From positions 11,100,001 through 11,164,000 of the forward strand of contig OU612075.1 in NCBI GenBank assembly GCA_914767715.1: a DNA stretch of 64,000 bases. Direction: 5' to 3'. The position numbers and the translations under genes are program-made. The first letter of the stretch is position 1. The number at the start of each line of letters is the position of its first letter. The notes under the pieces are model-generated. The model was not told the DNA's origin and made no database searches. It saw only the letters and a program-made list of their open reading frames with translations. Shown here piece after piece: positions 1-11,479 of the stretch. Source of the stretch: Membranipora membranacea (lineage: Eukaryota; Bryozoa; Gymnolaemata; Cheilostomatida; Membraniporidae).

Positions 1-342
1 TAGAGTCAGCGTTTTGTGAGGAGCACCTAAAGTTAAATGTTAAGACAATAATTGAAATTGTTAATAGTAGGAACAAAATCATACATCCTCTAGCTATATG
101 TACATATATGAAATGCAAACAGAACATGCCTGTAGCATTGAACTGACAACAGACTGAAGTCCAGGAGAACTATTTCAAGTGCATTAAACAGAGACAATGG
201 ATTGATTAGTCTGTTTGCGCAAACAAGAATAGACAAGACCAGTAACTTGGAAAACATGCCGAAATCGGAATAAACAGAAATGACTGGAGATCGCCTTAAA
301 TTAACCATTGCCGTACTCGTGCTATACCTTGTAAACCGATGA
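1..342. other. no gene recognised
   Basis: AT-rich sequence without a convincing exon. It could hold downstream exons or the 3' UTR of the minus-strand RING/B-box gene. Confidence 0.4.
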
Positions 343-1884
343 TCACAATAAGTAAATTATCTTTCTTGCTACAACAATATTCAACGTTGTCATGTTGTCT
401 CGTCTGGGATGCCAAACAATTAGAGGCCTCAATGGAGCTGCACTTGCTGTAAGGGTAAGGTTATGTTCAACACTAAGAACCCTAACATTACCATTTTTAC
501 AAAGTGTAGGCTCAGTTGTACATTTCACACAGAAGACATTATAGCAAGTTGAACAGCCCGTAACGTAACTCTGGCCCATATGCTTGGAGCAAGTGCGCTT
601 CTCAAACTTCCGTATCTGCTTCAAATATTCAGCAGCAGAAATATTTTTGTGGTCATCAAAGAAGTCGTCATGAGCCTGAAAAAATGAGAGTAAAAGATTA
701 ATAACGCTTGGAGATGTTGCGATGGATTGCCAGGCATCAAACAATTGACAGAAAGTGATAGAGATTAAACATGAAATTCTACTGGTTGTTACATGATGTC
801 CATCCTCTATTAGCTAACAAACTTATTGTCAAATTATCTTATATTTAATATCCGATGTCATTCGTTTACCAGAAATAATATTCAAAAAGGGTTAATCTAC
901 TGCATGACTTAAAGTAGCAAGTGGTGGCAAAAATTTGGTAATGAAGACAGTTAGTCCTGTTCCATGGATAGGCTACCTGCTCTTTTAGACAGCATATTCC
1001 TCGCAAGCCTGCCTTGACAAGCTTGTCTAGACAGGCTAGTTCCATGCAAGAGAAAGGACCAAATCTGTAGGAGTTCTGTGATATAGCAATGATCATTTCA
1101 AGACCAACACCTCCAACTTTTGCAAAGGCGTTTAAGTGGGTATGAAAACCTTGATCCTGATCACAACAGGACTAATTGATAAGGTGGCATTTTTTACCTG
1201 TTGGTGTTTAGAACAGAGGCACTGACAGCAGGCCGCACAGTATGTCTGTGCTGTTCTCTTTACTCCCTTTTTAGAGCAGGCATCACAGAACACAGGAGTT
1301 GTGCTCGCACTCGTGTCAGCAAGAGGAAGCGAGTACAGGTCCACATCATACACAATGCTGTAAGGCAGACACAGTATTTAAAGATGATACATCTTATTAG
1401 GTACACATTTTTCTCTGTTACAATGACCATAAATGATCTTATCTTATCATTTTAGCAGCAGAGAGAACCTACACAATGTGCAAAGTGTGTAAAGTGTGAA
1501 CATAATAAGGTCAAGGTGTAATTGCAAACAATCTTGTCATTTTAAAATTCTGTTTTACACCAGTTATTGGGATATAACGATGTGACACCTTAGGCACCTT
1601 TCGTGAATTTTTGACGCTATATCACAAAAATAAGTCACGTTGATGTAATTATCGCAGAGTAGGACCATACCGAGCTTTAAAGGCGGACCAAATCAGTTCC
1701 CACTCAATACTAACCTGCATCTGATACACCTCACCACCTTTTGGGTTTTAAAGTCCTTCTCTAAGCATGGTTCGCAGTAGAAGTGCCCACATGCTAAGGA
1801 TCTCGGCCGTGTCAAGTAGCGTCCATATTCCAAACAGAAACTGCAGGCAACTTCATCTGTCCTCGCATCAGCCATACCAGCCAT
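343..1884 (-). CDS. RING finger / B-box (TRIM-like) protein, three exons
   Basis: Exons on the minus strand are 1884-1715, 1357-1198 and 675-343; phases 2 and 0 are continuous and the product is about 220 residues. Exon 1 starts at the only good ATG and encodes a C3HC4 RING (CSFC, then CGHFYCEPC and CIRC). Exon 2 carries a B-box-like Cys/His cluster (FCDAC, YCAACCQCLC, KH). Exon 3 has a second one (TCSKH, GCSTCYNVFCVKC). RING plus paired B-boxes is the front half of TRIM proteins, known as E3 ubiquitin ligases; that activity is inferred here. No coiled coil or C-terminal recognition domain is visible, so it is a short form, or further exons lie left of the window. The stop at 343-345 may be read-through into an intron. 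Confidence 0.65.
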
Positions 1885-2325
1885 ATACTGATTCAGGAAA
1901 CCAAACCTGGAGTTTCAACATTAAAACACTGGACTATTTTTCATTGATAGTAGTGCAAGAAGGGGAATTTTTTGTATAATTAAGACAGATCCCCCTTGTT
2001 CCAGCTGTTACCAAAAACCTAAATTCTGGCCATAATCAAATCTCTTCTCGCTTGTCTTAACCTTAGTTGTCTGATTGGTGCAATCGAGAGACTGTTCAGA
2101 CTGGTAGTTTGCAAGGCTAGCTCTGATGCAACAGTTTCAGGTTCAAGCCAATTTGCAAACCAGATATCATTTTGACCATTGTAGTCATTCACAGAGTCAT
2201 TCTTTGGCAGTAGACTTGTGTTTACAGGACTAATGGAAGCACATTTTTGGTCATTGCTTCAGGAAGGACATACTAAGAAATTAGCCACACGATCGCAGGA
2301 TGACAACAACAACTAACTTGCCAAC

Positions 2326-2625
2326 TACCCTATAGGAGTTTAATTTAGCTAGAGTTTAATTTCACCATCTGGACCTGGTACTAAATTTCACTAGTACTAA
2401 ATTTCGCTAGTAGGCTTACTAGTGAAAATTAAAGCAAGGCAGACACTTAGACCACTACACCACGCTAGCTTGCATGCTTGAGTAAGGTGTATTCCTGTAT
2501 AATTCTACATCATTTATGAAACTATGGTGAGTGAGTTTAATTTAAGATACACTAAATTTCGCAACCTAGGCAACAACACGAAAAGCGAATCCTAAATGCC
2601 GCGAAAACTAAACTCCTATAGGGTA
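2326..2625. mobile_element. foldback MITE with TACCCTATAGGAGTTTA termini
   Basis: About 300 bp bounded by inverted copies of TACCCTATAGGAGTTTA at 2326 and TAAACTCCTATAGGGTA ending at 2625. It has no coding capacity. A tRNA A-box-like stretch (GTGGTGTAGTGGTCTAAG on the minus strand, about 2450-2470) lies inside, perhaps a nested SINE fragment. Confidence 0.7.
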
Positions 2626-3224
2626 ATTTTCAAATGCAAACAGATAAATATTTGTCATGATTTCTTGCAGAGGTTCCTGTTTAGTATTTCGCCCATCTGA
2701 TGGATGAGCATTTCAAGACAGCACAGTACTGGCAATCAAACATCAATACCACTAAGGTAGGTTTAAGTGAACTTACTCAAGTTGGTAGTTGTATCTTGAT
2801 CAAATGTAGGGATTGCAATGAATTGTCAGCAAAGTTTTCGTTTTCAGAGACTGGAGACTTCTATGTTTATATGATGTCTTTACTGTATTCCGATGTAAAA
2901 CATGTTAACTTGTAACCGCCCCTCTAATACACGATTGTCCTACTCCATATTTCAAGATCATTTCTAGTACCAGTAAAGAGCTGTAATAAAATGTTAAGAA
3001 CTCAAAAACATGTCTGCACTTCGCCTTATCAAAGTTTTGATACTCAAACCGAGCTGTCATTTGGTGGGCTAAATTGATGTGAACATTCACAATATTAAAA
3101 AATCATCAGACGTTACACCACGGATTTCCGAATAAAATTACAAAATAACCCAAATGATGATGATGATCATAATTTGAAAATTGACACCAGCATCATATTA
3201 TAAAAAAGGACTGTTAGTTCAGTT
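2626..3224. other. intergenic, no gene seen
   Basis: Only short chance reading frames. The spacer lies between the RING/B-box gene promoter side and the left edge of the inverted duplication. Confidence 0.4.
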
Positions 3225-4079
3225 CTACGGACAGACGGCTGCAATGTAAGTTAGTCGCATTGCAACCGTAAATATTTCAGTTTAAGGCTCTAGTTTAGAA
3301 GGTGTATAATAATTAAAACTTAACTCTTGGCAATCAAAGACCCTGTTTTTTAAGTCATGTTTTTAAATTTTGGTTGATTTGTATTGTGTGAGGTCATCAA
3401 GTTATTTGTATTTTACTTCAATTATAAACTTTTAGAAAATCTCAGTCAATATAAAAATAAATAAATAGTGTATTTTGTAATAATAAAGTTTGTCATCAGC
3501 AGTTTCCTTTTTATATTTTAGCAGTCAGAGCAGACAAAATCTATTAACACAGTTTCCCACCAGTCGCCACCTCAGCCAATAAAAGTATTATACCGCGACC
3601 TTACTCACTGTGCAAAGCCAATATACTTACCAGAATATTCTTCACACTGCTGGGGACAGTGCAGAAAAGATGAATCATGTAGCGTGCCGCCAACAGCTGC
3701 AGATATCGCTGCCGGAAAGTAAGTCGCATTTGTACCGATTGTCTTCAACGCTATCGCTTGAACCTGAGCATTTACACAAATTGATAATACGCAATAGGAA
3801 CCCAACCCAGAGTTGACTCGCCCAAGCTGATATCTCTGTATTGTGGTCAGCGGAAGCGTGCCAGAATACTATTTTAATTTCCCCAATGATCACCAAGAGG
3901 TTAGATGATTTATACCTAAGATCGAATCGGGATTTGTGGGTGGGAAAGTTTGCCACAAAAAGTGAAATTCATGCTTAGCTAACATTTTTCAAACTCAATA
4001 CATAAATCCCAACCTCAGCTAGCAAGTGAAAAAGGATCTGCCAAGTAATTTAAATGCCAAGACAAATGCTATGGGATGC

Positions 4080-4495
4080 ACTAATATCATTTAACTCAAA
4101 TTGATCGAAATTGACTAAAATTGAGTAAAAATGACTGAAATTGACTACAATTATTGACTAAAATAGACTGGAATTCACCAAACTTGGTGAAAAATGAGTA
4201 GAAATCATTTAAATTTGACTCAAACTGACTAAATATATAATATAGTTATATCAATTTAGAGCACCAATTAAGACAAAATCTCTTTTAATTAGGCACTTTT
4301 ACAGAGCTGCGCTCAAGTGCCCTGAGGATTTTTATAGACTGGGAGTGCGCAAATGTGGTACTCTAGCTGGCAAAAGAAGGATCTTGGCAGTCATTATTAT
4401 CAATGGACTCAATGCAACCAAAATTGGCAAAAATTAACTAAAGCTGGGTAAAAATATCTAAATTTGACTAAATTTGACTAAAATACCGTTTTTTT
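4080..4495. repeat. degenerate 'aaattgactaa' repeats with a stray exon fragment
   Basis: Irregular repeats of an 'aattgactaaa' unit fill 4095-4235 and 4420-4490; a matching inverse block sits at 62295-62400. Between them, 4302-4365 is a decayed partial copy of the 139-nt PAPS-motif exon, so a piece of this exon was duplicated inside its own upstream intron. Confidence 0.7.
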
Positions 4496-5106
4496 ATCAT
4501 TTCCCTTTTTAGAGCTGCGCTAAAGTGCTTTGAGGATTTTTATCTACTGGGAGTGCGGAAATGTGGTACTCAGGATATATCGCAGTGGTTCAAAACAAGA
4601 AAAAATATTGTTCTGAATAAACAGGGGGCTCATGGCTGGATAAAAGCAGGGGTAAGTTTGTTTTAAGGTAGTTCAGGTTGATCAATATCAAGTGTCTCAT
4701 CAAGGAGTTGTCTCTAACTCCTTGGTCTCATCACATGCCACATTTCGAAGCATGGGCAGTGAAATATTTGTGGCTAGGCTGCAATATCTGTGCCAGGTTG
4801 CTCTCTGTCTGCAGGCAGGCAAATTTAGCAACTTTTTAGATATCTTCTGCAGCTTTGGGATGTAGCGTATTGTTGTCAGAAGCCTATTTTTATTTGGTTT
4901 GTCAACTTAGGCAAACCCAAATACAGTACAGTACAACCTGAGATTTGAGCAGACTTCTATTGAAAAGTACGTAATAATATAAATGTCTCAAATACCCCCG
5001 GTTCTCTCAAATGTATGAAAATTACTGTTATTCTTTTCAAACGATAACAGCAATGTACGTAACTCTCCCAACAGCAATATGTACTCTAGTATCTCAAAAG
5101 TGTAGC

Positions 5107-5180
5107 TCAACCCCTCTCCCCCTCTCCCTCCCCCTCTCCCTCCCCCTCTCCCTCCCCCTCTCTTCCCTCCCTCTTCCCCG
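5107..5180. repeat. pyrimidine repeat (CCCTCTCCCTCC)n
   Basis: A near-pure CT tract with an approximately 12-bp period. It lies in the intron between the second and third exons of the truncated sulfotransferase copy. Confidence 0.9.
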
Positions 5181-5316
5181 TCTCGTAACAGCAATTGTGA
5201 ATTACAAGTGTAAAAGACTTTGTTTGCTAGACCATTTATGATATCAAACCTATGATAACCAGAACGATGCTTCAGTATCTCAGAAGTGTAGCCCCACCCC
5301 TCTCCCTTTCCCAGGT

Positions 5317-5359
5317 AACATGCAACCACACTTGTAATTCACAAGTGTGGTTGCATGTT
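5317..5359. repeat. perfect 19-bp hairpin
   Basis: Arms 5317-5335 and 5341-5359 are exact inverse complements around the loop AATTC. It is in an intron and may be the tip of a foldback element. Confidence 0.85.
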
Positions 5360-5655
5360 TTTGCAGACTTTCTTAGCTAGACTATTTTTGATAAAAATAA
5401 TATTACCTATCTACTTTGTTAAGCTGCTGTTTTATCTTCAACAGTTATCTTTCCTTTGCTTTCAGGACTATTATCCTCATGTTAAAAAGTGTCCTATGGA
5501 ATATTTTGCTGAGCTCTTCCCTGACCCTACACAACTACAAACAACTGATCTGATCTACCATGATGGACCAGGTGAGCGAATCTTGATGTAGATTGTAGAG
5601 TATTACCTGTGTATCTAATGTGGCATTCCCACAATGCAATTTCTCTCCGAAACTC

Positions 5656-5935
5656 TCAGTCAACTCAGTTCAAACTAGTCAATGACTTGATCTTACTAGA
5701 ACTCCAGAATATTGCATTGTGGGATACTGTCTGACAGACTGCACTCACACAACAGAATTGCAAAACCATGACAATGATTTACACATTTATGTTGTGTACA
5801 ATATTTTTTGATGTCTTTCACCATTTTCTTTACCTTTATCTTTTATATGAGGGCACCAACATGGAACTGTGTATGATATTATAATTGTGCTTCCCTGACA
5901 GATCAGAGGCATCGACGATTTTATCCATCAGTTTT
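5656..5935. repeat. 280-bp direct repeat, copy 1
   Basis: Near-identical to 6616-6895; both run from 'tcagtcaactca' to 'tttatccaccagttt'. The segment is intronic in the sulfotransferase duplication. Confidence 0.9.
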
Positions 5936-6615
5936 TATTTAGACCCCCCTCTCTGTGGTAAATTCCCCTGATATATGGGTGCACATTTTCAATTGCAATT
6001 TGCTGAGTCTGAGGGTCATGTTCCATAGCGAAGTATCTAAGCAAGGGAGGAGCTAGCAACACAGGAGTGGCTGCCCCTCACTGTCCGCCGCGGGTCCCCA
6101 GAGTTTTTATGGTGTAGAACCAAATTCCTTCTCTGCTCCCATGAATCTGTTGACTATTTTAGTGCTACTGCACAACAAATACCACTCATTCCAATTTTTG
6201 CTCGATCAAGTAGGTTTTACAATTATTTTAAATCTAGTCTTGATATTTGGAATTCTATTTACCTCACTCAGTGTAGGTTGTAATGTTTGGTTTCAAATTT
6301 CAATTCAGTTTTAAAAAAGACCTAATCGTGTTAAGTCATTGGTCTTTTTTGTTAATATCAAAGCAATACTTAACAAAGAAGGAAAGGAAAAACATTCCTT
6401 GCCAGGACATTTGTGAGTGCTACATCAATACCAGAAGATAGAATCTAGAGTATGCTGTTTAGCTTGGGGTTAAAAACCAAAGGCATTATTTAGTCTACTT
6501 TCATTGAGTTATTGTTCCATACACAATTTTTTGTTACAATGATACAATGGATACACAATGTAAACATCGTGCCAGCATCAAATGCTAATTGTGCGGTCAG
6601 TCTCAGTATTTTCTC

Positions 6616-6895
6616 AGTCAACTCAATTCAAACTAGTCAATGACTTGATCTTACTAGAACTCCAGAATATTGCATTGTGGGATACTGTCTGACAGACTGC
6701 ACTCACACAACAGAATTGCAAAACCATGACAATGATTTACACATTTATGTTGTGTACAATATTTTTTGATGTCTTTCACCGTTTTCTTTACCTTCATCTG
6801 TTACATGAGGGCACCAGCATGGAACTGTGTATGATATTATAATTGTGCTTCCCTGACAGATCAGAGGCATTGACGATTTTATCCACCAGTTTTGA
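6616..6895. repeat. 280-bp direct repeat, copy 2
   Basis: Second copy of 5656-5935. It ends just before the piggyBac relic and marks the junction between sulfotransferase-derived and transposon-derived sequence. Confidence 0.9.
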
Positions 6896-7103
6896 TTTGA
6901 CAGGAACAATCAGAGCTAACCGGATCCCCCTAAATATCAAACAGAGTAAGTCAATATTTTTCCTACTTGTTGCTCCTCTGTGAGGGTTGGCTTTTGATAT
7001 CTCAAGCTCACTGCCCTTGAAGCCCGCCATGCATAATGTGCTTGTCAATCTGCTGTTCAACATGTCTATTATTATCATAATTGGTAAAATTATTTATTTT
7101 AGT

Positions 7104-7914
7104 GTGGACATGGGTACTCATAAAGCCTGGACGAACAGTGAATGTGATGCCATGCTAGTGATGTACCCTGACAAGAAGTATGTACATCTTCTCTCAACAG
7201 AACATGAGAATACAACCACTATATCTAAGGAGAAACTACAACCGACCTGTGTTGTGCGACACAATAAGTACATGGGAGGAGTCGACAAGACCGATCAGCT
7301 ACATTTATAAACTGTATAATATATACTCTACATAATACACAAGCGCATAACGCCACCTCTTGCTTATCATCATAGTGGCTATATATGGCAACTCCTGAAC
7401 CTTGACACTAGACATACAGTTACACAGCAAGAGAATTACTTCAGGTACTATGTGATTTATCTGAACTCCCAACTAACTAAATTTTTTTGCTGAGTTGATA
7501 GAGCCATGTGATTGCACTAGAAAGACACTGAAGTGTAATCGAAAGGTCGCATTCAACCTCCAGAAATCACTGCTCAATGCCCAGATACTACATCGTAAGA
7601 AAGGAGGTACTCAAGCATATAAACAATTTAAGCAGGCAATTATCGCCTCACTGTTATTTGATGAGACAGGAGAGAATATCCGTAACGTACTCTTGCCACG
7701 GGACGATGTCTTCACGAGATTAGAGGGAGATAATTTCCCATCTCTCGTGCCAACAAATGCTGGTGGTCGGCTGCTAGGGAAGAAATGTGTGGTATGCACT
7801 AAAAGAGGATACCGACAAGATACCAGCTATATGGTTGTAAAATGTGAGAGACAGCCTGGCTTGTGCATTGAATGCTTCCCATCATATCACACCAAACTAG
7901 TTTATTGGAAGTAA
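7104..7914 (+). pseudogene. piggyBac transposase, C-terminal part (broken)
   Basis: 7104-7308 encodes a segment ending in HNKYMGGVDKTDQ, the hallmark piggyBac motif around the last catalytic Asp. After a gap of about 180 bp holding stops, 7495-7914 resumes with NRKVAFNLQKSLLNAQIL and a C-terminal Cys-rich zinc-binding tail (CVVCTKRGYR, CERQPGLCIECF). The catalytic core is not next to it; matching core sequence lies at 11480-11935. Stops and the missing front half make it inactive. Confidence 0.85.
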
Positions 7915-7949
7915 CTCTGTATGACTGGTAGGCTTGAAGTATCCAAAGT

Positions 7950-8355
7950 TTGTGACATGTTTCGCAGAAAATATGGAGCGCCTTGGCACAGCATGATGCA
8001 CGCAGGTACCACATTCGAGGAACATCAAGGCTGTTATCCATCCCGTGTGTGTCAACAGCCTCGATGATACGGGACACACTAGTGGCAAAGCACACCGTAG
8101 AGACAGCACATCTTGTAGGTGGTGATAGTGTACTTACTGGTGCAAAGTTTGTTGATAAAAATGATAAGCAAAACTATTTTAATATTTTTAATTTTGGTAT
8201 GAATAGTAACCTTAAAGTTCACATGAATCCTGTTACCAGCATTGATGCAGAACAGAAAAGTTTGATGCAGAAAAGTAATTGAGAAGATTGAATATAGATC
8301 TTAAAAATTCTCAACAAGTAAGATGTCCTCCATCTCAAGAGGGTAAGTATTCCTA
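7950..8355 (+). repeat. array unit alpha, copy 1
   Basis: Highly similar to 11955-12330. It begins at 'gcgccttggcacagcatgatg' and ends at an exon-like boundary (ccatctcaagagg followed by gtaagt). An open frame (7983-8282) runs through it, but no known domain is recognised. Both copies directly abut piggyBac transposase sequence. Confidence 0.8.
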
Positions 8356-8519
8356 TATTAATTATACAAATTACAATAATTTATTATCTTGGATAATCTA
8401 TTAGTTTTTATGGATATTGACAATTTTGGTTACTGAGAAGGTAACAAAAATTATTTTGTAATCTTTATTTATACCTCTTAGTTGTTTACTTTTAATTATT
8501 GATTAATTTTAACAATTTT

Positions 8520-8690
8520 ATTTTATTTTAGACTTGGCATAGAAAGCCAGGCAAGTAAGGGCAAAGCTGAAAAAGAACAACAAAAGAAGAAGCCACCAAC
8601 AAAAAAGAGGAAACCCAGAGCAGAAACAGTGAAAATACCAGCGAGGTATATAAAATTAATGCTGCGATCACAATTACTTGCAAAGAAACC
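8520..8690 (+). repeat. array unit beta, copy 1: basic exon-like segment
   Basis: An acceptor-like 'ttttattttag' at about 8520-8531 precedes a Lys/Arg-rich stretch (KKKPPTKKRKPR), a likely nuclear-localisation segment. The near-identical copy at 12505-12655 diverges from it exactly where the helicase coding begins here. Confidence 0.65.
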
Positions 8691-9245
8691 TGTCTGGTCA
8701 CCCTGCATGGAGAAACTGGATGTGGAAAGTCCAGATTTGCTGCAAGAGTTAGTGAGGAGCTCTACCACGATTCAACCTACTATAAGCCAAGAGGAGAGTG
8801 GTGGGATGGCTATGAGGGAGACAAGCTGGTCATCATGGACGACTTCTATGGATGGGTCAAATATGATGAACTCCTCAAGATCACAGACAGATACCCTTAC
8901 AGAGTTCCAGTCAAAGGAGGATTCAGACAGTTCCAAGCTGAATGCATCATCATCACATCCAACAGTAAGCCAGATGATTGGTACAAGTTTGAGCAGTATA
9001 ATGGAGGTGCAGCCCTCAAGAGAAGGATCAATCTGCAATGGATGGACCTAAAGGGAGGAGGAATACTTTCAGAGCCAGAGGACGGGGTGGTACACTGTAT
9101 TCTCAGACTCAGAGACAAGCTGAAGGAACTAGGTCATGACTTGGAGGTGGAAAAGCAAGATGTAAAAAAAAGTTACAAGTTAGACATTAATTTTAGTTAT
9201 AAGGTACTTAATATTTTTCATTTTAATTTTAGCAGCGAGTTCTAA
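8640..9245 (+). CDS. endogenous CRESS-DNA virus-like Rep superfamily-3 helicase domain
   Basis: One frame stays open from about 8640 to the stop ending at 9245. It holds, in order, a Walker A motif (GETGCGKS, 8709-8732), a Walker B motif (VIMDDFYGW, about 8829-8855), a segment typical of circovirus-like Reps (DRYPYRVPVKGG) and motif C (IIITSN, about 8946-8963). This order and spacing match the C-terminal ATPase of Rep proteins of CRESS-DNA viruses, which unwinds DNA in rolling-circle replication. The HUH endonuclease domain that should precede it was not found within 1 kb upstream. A donor-like site near 9160 may end coding earlier. The flanks are exon-like repeats, so this is an integrated and rearranged copy; whether it is expressed is unknown. 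Confidence 0.8.
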   Translation, partial: SEVYKINAAITITCKETCLVTLHGETGCGKSRFAARVSEELYHDSTYYKPRGEWWDGYEGDKLVIMDDFYGWVKYDELLKITDRYPYRVPVKGGFRQFQAECIIITSNSKPDDWYKFEQYNGGAALKRRINLQWMDLKGGGILSEPEDGVVHCILRLRDKLKELGHDLEVEKQDVKKSYKLDINFSYKVLNIFHFNFSSEF

Positions 9246-9470
9246 GAGCATGATGTAGAGATAATCAGTGAAAGCATCGACACGGAAATAAGCAGAGGTA
9301 ACCTGCTTGGGCATGATCGAAATCCAGATAAATTTTATGTCATGCCCAAAGATGGGACATTTCATATTTTTTATGATAAAGATGCCCGGTTGTATGTGAA
9401 TTCTGATGTGTGGGAGGGGGGAAATAAAGATTTACCCCAACCCGCCAAAACCCACATTATACATAGCTCT
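9228..9470 (+). repeat. array unit gamma, copy 1
   Basis: It starts at an acceptor-like 'attttaattttagcag' and contains the coding-like signature ISESIDTEISRG, then MPKDG and YVNSDVW. An early in-frame stop (TAA, 'gttctaagag') is shared with copies 2 and 5. No family is recognised. Confidence 0.75.
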
Positions 9471-9527
9471 AGGTTTGTAGTTTTTGAAAAAAAAATTTAA
9501 AGTGATTAATAGTTTTTTCATTTTATT

Positions 9528-9780
9528 TTTAGCAGCGAGCTCTAAGAGGATGATGTAGAGATAATCAGTGAAAGCATCGACACGGAGATAAGCAAAGGTA
9601 AGCTGCTTGGGCATGATCTAAATCCAGATAACTTTTTGTCATGCCCAAAGATGGGGCTTTTCATATTTTTTATGATAAAGATGCCCGAGTGTATGTGAAT
9701 TCTGATGTGTGGGATGGGGAAGTAAAGATTTACCTCAACCCGCTAAAACCCACATTATACATAGCTCTAGGTTGGTAGTT
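9528..9780 (+). repeat. array unit gamma, copy 2
   Basis: Tandem copy of 9228-9470 with small indels; it again follows a pyrimidine-rich acceptor-like tract. Confidence 0.75.
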
Positions 9781-9944
9781 ATTGAATATTTAAATTTTAT
9801 CATTGACATTTAATAGATGTTGTTTACGTGTGATGATTTTATAATGTTTGTATAATTATATTATATATTTTCCTGCGCCATTTTGTAAAAAAAGTTTAAA
9901 AGTTAAACAAAAATTTTAGTTATAATGTTATTAATATTTTTTCA

Positions 9945-10510
9945 TTTTATTTTTAGCTGATCTGAATCTAGATACAATTTTTTGTCATACCCAAAGATGG
10001 GGCATTTTATATTTTTTACGATAAGGTTCCCGTGTGTATGTGAATTCTGATAACGTGTGGGAGGTGGAAATAAAGATTTACCCCAACCCGCTCAAACCCA
10101 CATCATTGGATCATGGGAAATTCACTAAGCTCCAATGCAAGAATTGGCCGGTTTATATTACTCGCTGTAGAGAGTTGACAAAAGTTGTAAATGTTTGCAG
10201 TGAAGTACCAGTAAAGGTCGCCATATATGGAGATAGAGAGGGTATCAACAAATGGTGAAACTTTTTTCCTTTCCTAAAAGTCTACACCAACGACACTGGT
10301 GAGAAGTGTGTGTTGGTCGAGCTGGACGGAGAGGGAAAACTGTTTCCTCTAACAGACATTATTAACAAAAAGTTCAAGATATCTGACATTATTAAAGTGG
10401 GTGCTATTAAACCCAACAAGTTCTAAGCTGACAAAATGCTCCGTTCAGAAGCCTGAGCTAAGATTCGCTCATTTTATTAAGTGTTTATAATTGTGATATA
10501 TTACTTCATT
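9945..10510 (+). repeat. array units gamma (partial) and delta, copy 1
   Basis: A shortened gamma unit at 9945-10090 continues into a delta module with an open frame (10034-10258; LQCKNWPVYITRCRELTK). It then runs on in a different frame through LFPLTDIINKKFK. The frame change shows decay or lost splicing. Function unknown. Confidence 0.65.
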
Positions 10511-10631
10511 TGAAATTTTGAAATTTAATATTGTGATAGTTCATTTGGGGGGGGACCCACATAGCGGGCCCCATGATCTTAGCCTATGAAAGGACATTGA
10601 GAGAAGTGGCAGACAGGACCGACGTTATACT

Positions 10632-10930
10632 GTGCTCAATTTATCCCCCTCTCACGATATCATCAACAAAAAATTTAAAATATGTGCTATAATTAAAGTG
10701 GGTTCAAAAAAACCCAAACTGAAACGAAAACAACATGTTGTATCTTTAACTGTGGAAGAGTTAAAACTGAGTTCTAAGCTGACAAAATGCTCTGTTCAGA
10801 GGCCTGAGCTGAGATTCGCTCATTTTAACATGTGTTGATTATCGTGAAATATTACTTGAGTTCAAATTTTGAAATACAAGATTGTGATAGTTCATTTAAA
10901 GTGTTTTGATGTATTTTTTGGTGATTTGAT
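10632..10930 (+). repeat. array unit epsilon, copy 1
   Basis: The open frame 10632-10838 carries DIINKKFK and VVSLTVEELKLSSKLTKCSV, the same module as at 10345-10490, 14090-14300, 14610-14810 and 15130-15240. Confidence 0.65.
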
Positions 10931-11479
10931 CATTACAAATATCCTAATTTACCGCTGAACCATATTTTTATTGAAATTGCCCAACTTGAAATTTTGTCAT
11001 TAGTATTTTACATGTACATGGCTTGTCATTTTCAGTTCCCAACAACTTATAGGTGGATTCTCATCTTCAGCCATTGAACATTGTGTTGAAAGGGCTCGCA
11101 TTCAAACTATAGTGAAACGACCAGCAAAATCTTGAATGATGCCCAAATGATAAGCCCAAGGTTTTCTATAACCTAGGACACATCCTCTTGAGATGCCAGT
11201 ACGGTAAACGGTCACAAATGAAACGTCGCAACCGGATGGCAACTTGCTAGCAACGTTCCTAGAAAAGCGAGGGTACACAATAATGTCAGAGCCTGAGGTG
11301 AGGGCGGCCTCGGGTGAAGTCTTGGCCAACTCATTTTTGGCTAATTGGACTGATACTTGTGCAGAGGGAATGCGGAAGTTCTAGGGGTTAGTCTTTCTAA
11401 CAGGATTAGTAAAGAAAAACGAAATCGGAGACTACTGGTCGACCAGCCCCTTACTGCTCTTACCAATATTCCCTGCTAC
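10931..11479. other. spacer inside the array
   Basis: There is no recognised coding exon. A 75-codon minus-strand frame at 11102-11329 is isolated and resembles nothing I know. Confidence 0.4.

Larger units (their letters stand above)
3225..6120 (+). repeat. left arm of window-scale inverted duplication
   Basis: The sequence matches, in inverse orientation, about 58400-63240. Both arms share three sulfotransferase exons of identical length, flanking intron sequence, degenerate 'aaattgactaa' blocks and a terminal 'cggctgcaatg' stretch (3237 / 63210-63240). The arms differ by insertions: a hAT element and a palindromic MITE only in the right arm, a pyrimidine repeat and an extra exon fragment only in the left. 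Confidence 0.85.
3522..6120 (+). pseudogene. truncated CHST15-like sulfotransferase copy
   Basis: Exons 3522-3718 (197 nt), 4513-4651 (139 nt) and 5466-5571 (106 nt) have the same lengths and phases as exons of the gene at 56-63.6 kb and stay open. They encode the Cys-rich segment (HCWGQCRKD), the 5'-PAPS motif (GVRKCGT) and the DYYPH...KKCPMEYF segment. The next exon survives only as a degenerate stretch near 6030-6115 (homologous to GMAAPHCSP in the full gene) and runs into a stop. The coiled-coil 5' exon lies outside the duplicated arm, and no 3'-PAPS or C-terminal exons follow. It is most likely a nonfunctional partial duplicate. Conserved splice sites and open exons suggest it is recent or, less likely, still used. 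Confidence 0.75.

Noticed and set aside
866-1096. 76-codon minus-strand frame between RING/B-box exons
   Set aside because: It lies in an intron whose flanking exons join in phase without it and shows no recognisable motif.
6794-7078. 94-codon minus-strand frame next to piggyBac
   Set aside because: It overlaps the 280-bp duplicated intron segment and shows no domain or splice support.
8629-9051. 140-codon plus-strand frame over the Rep region
   Set aside because: Low-complexity Ser/Thr-rich shadow in a different frame from the helicase motifs.
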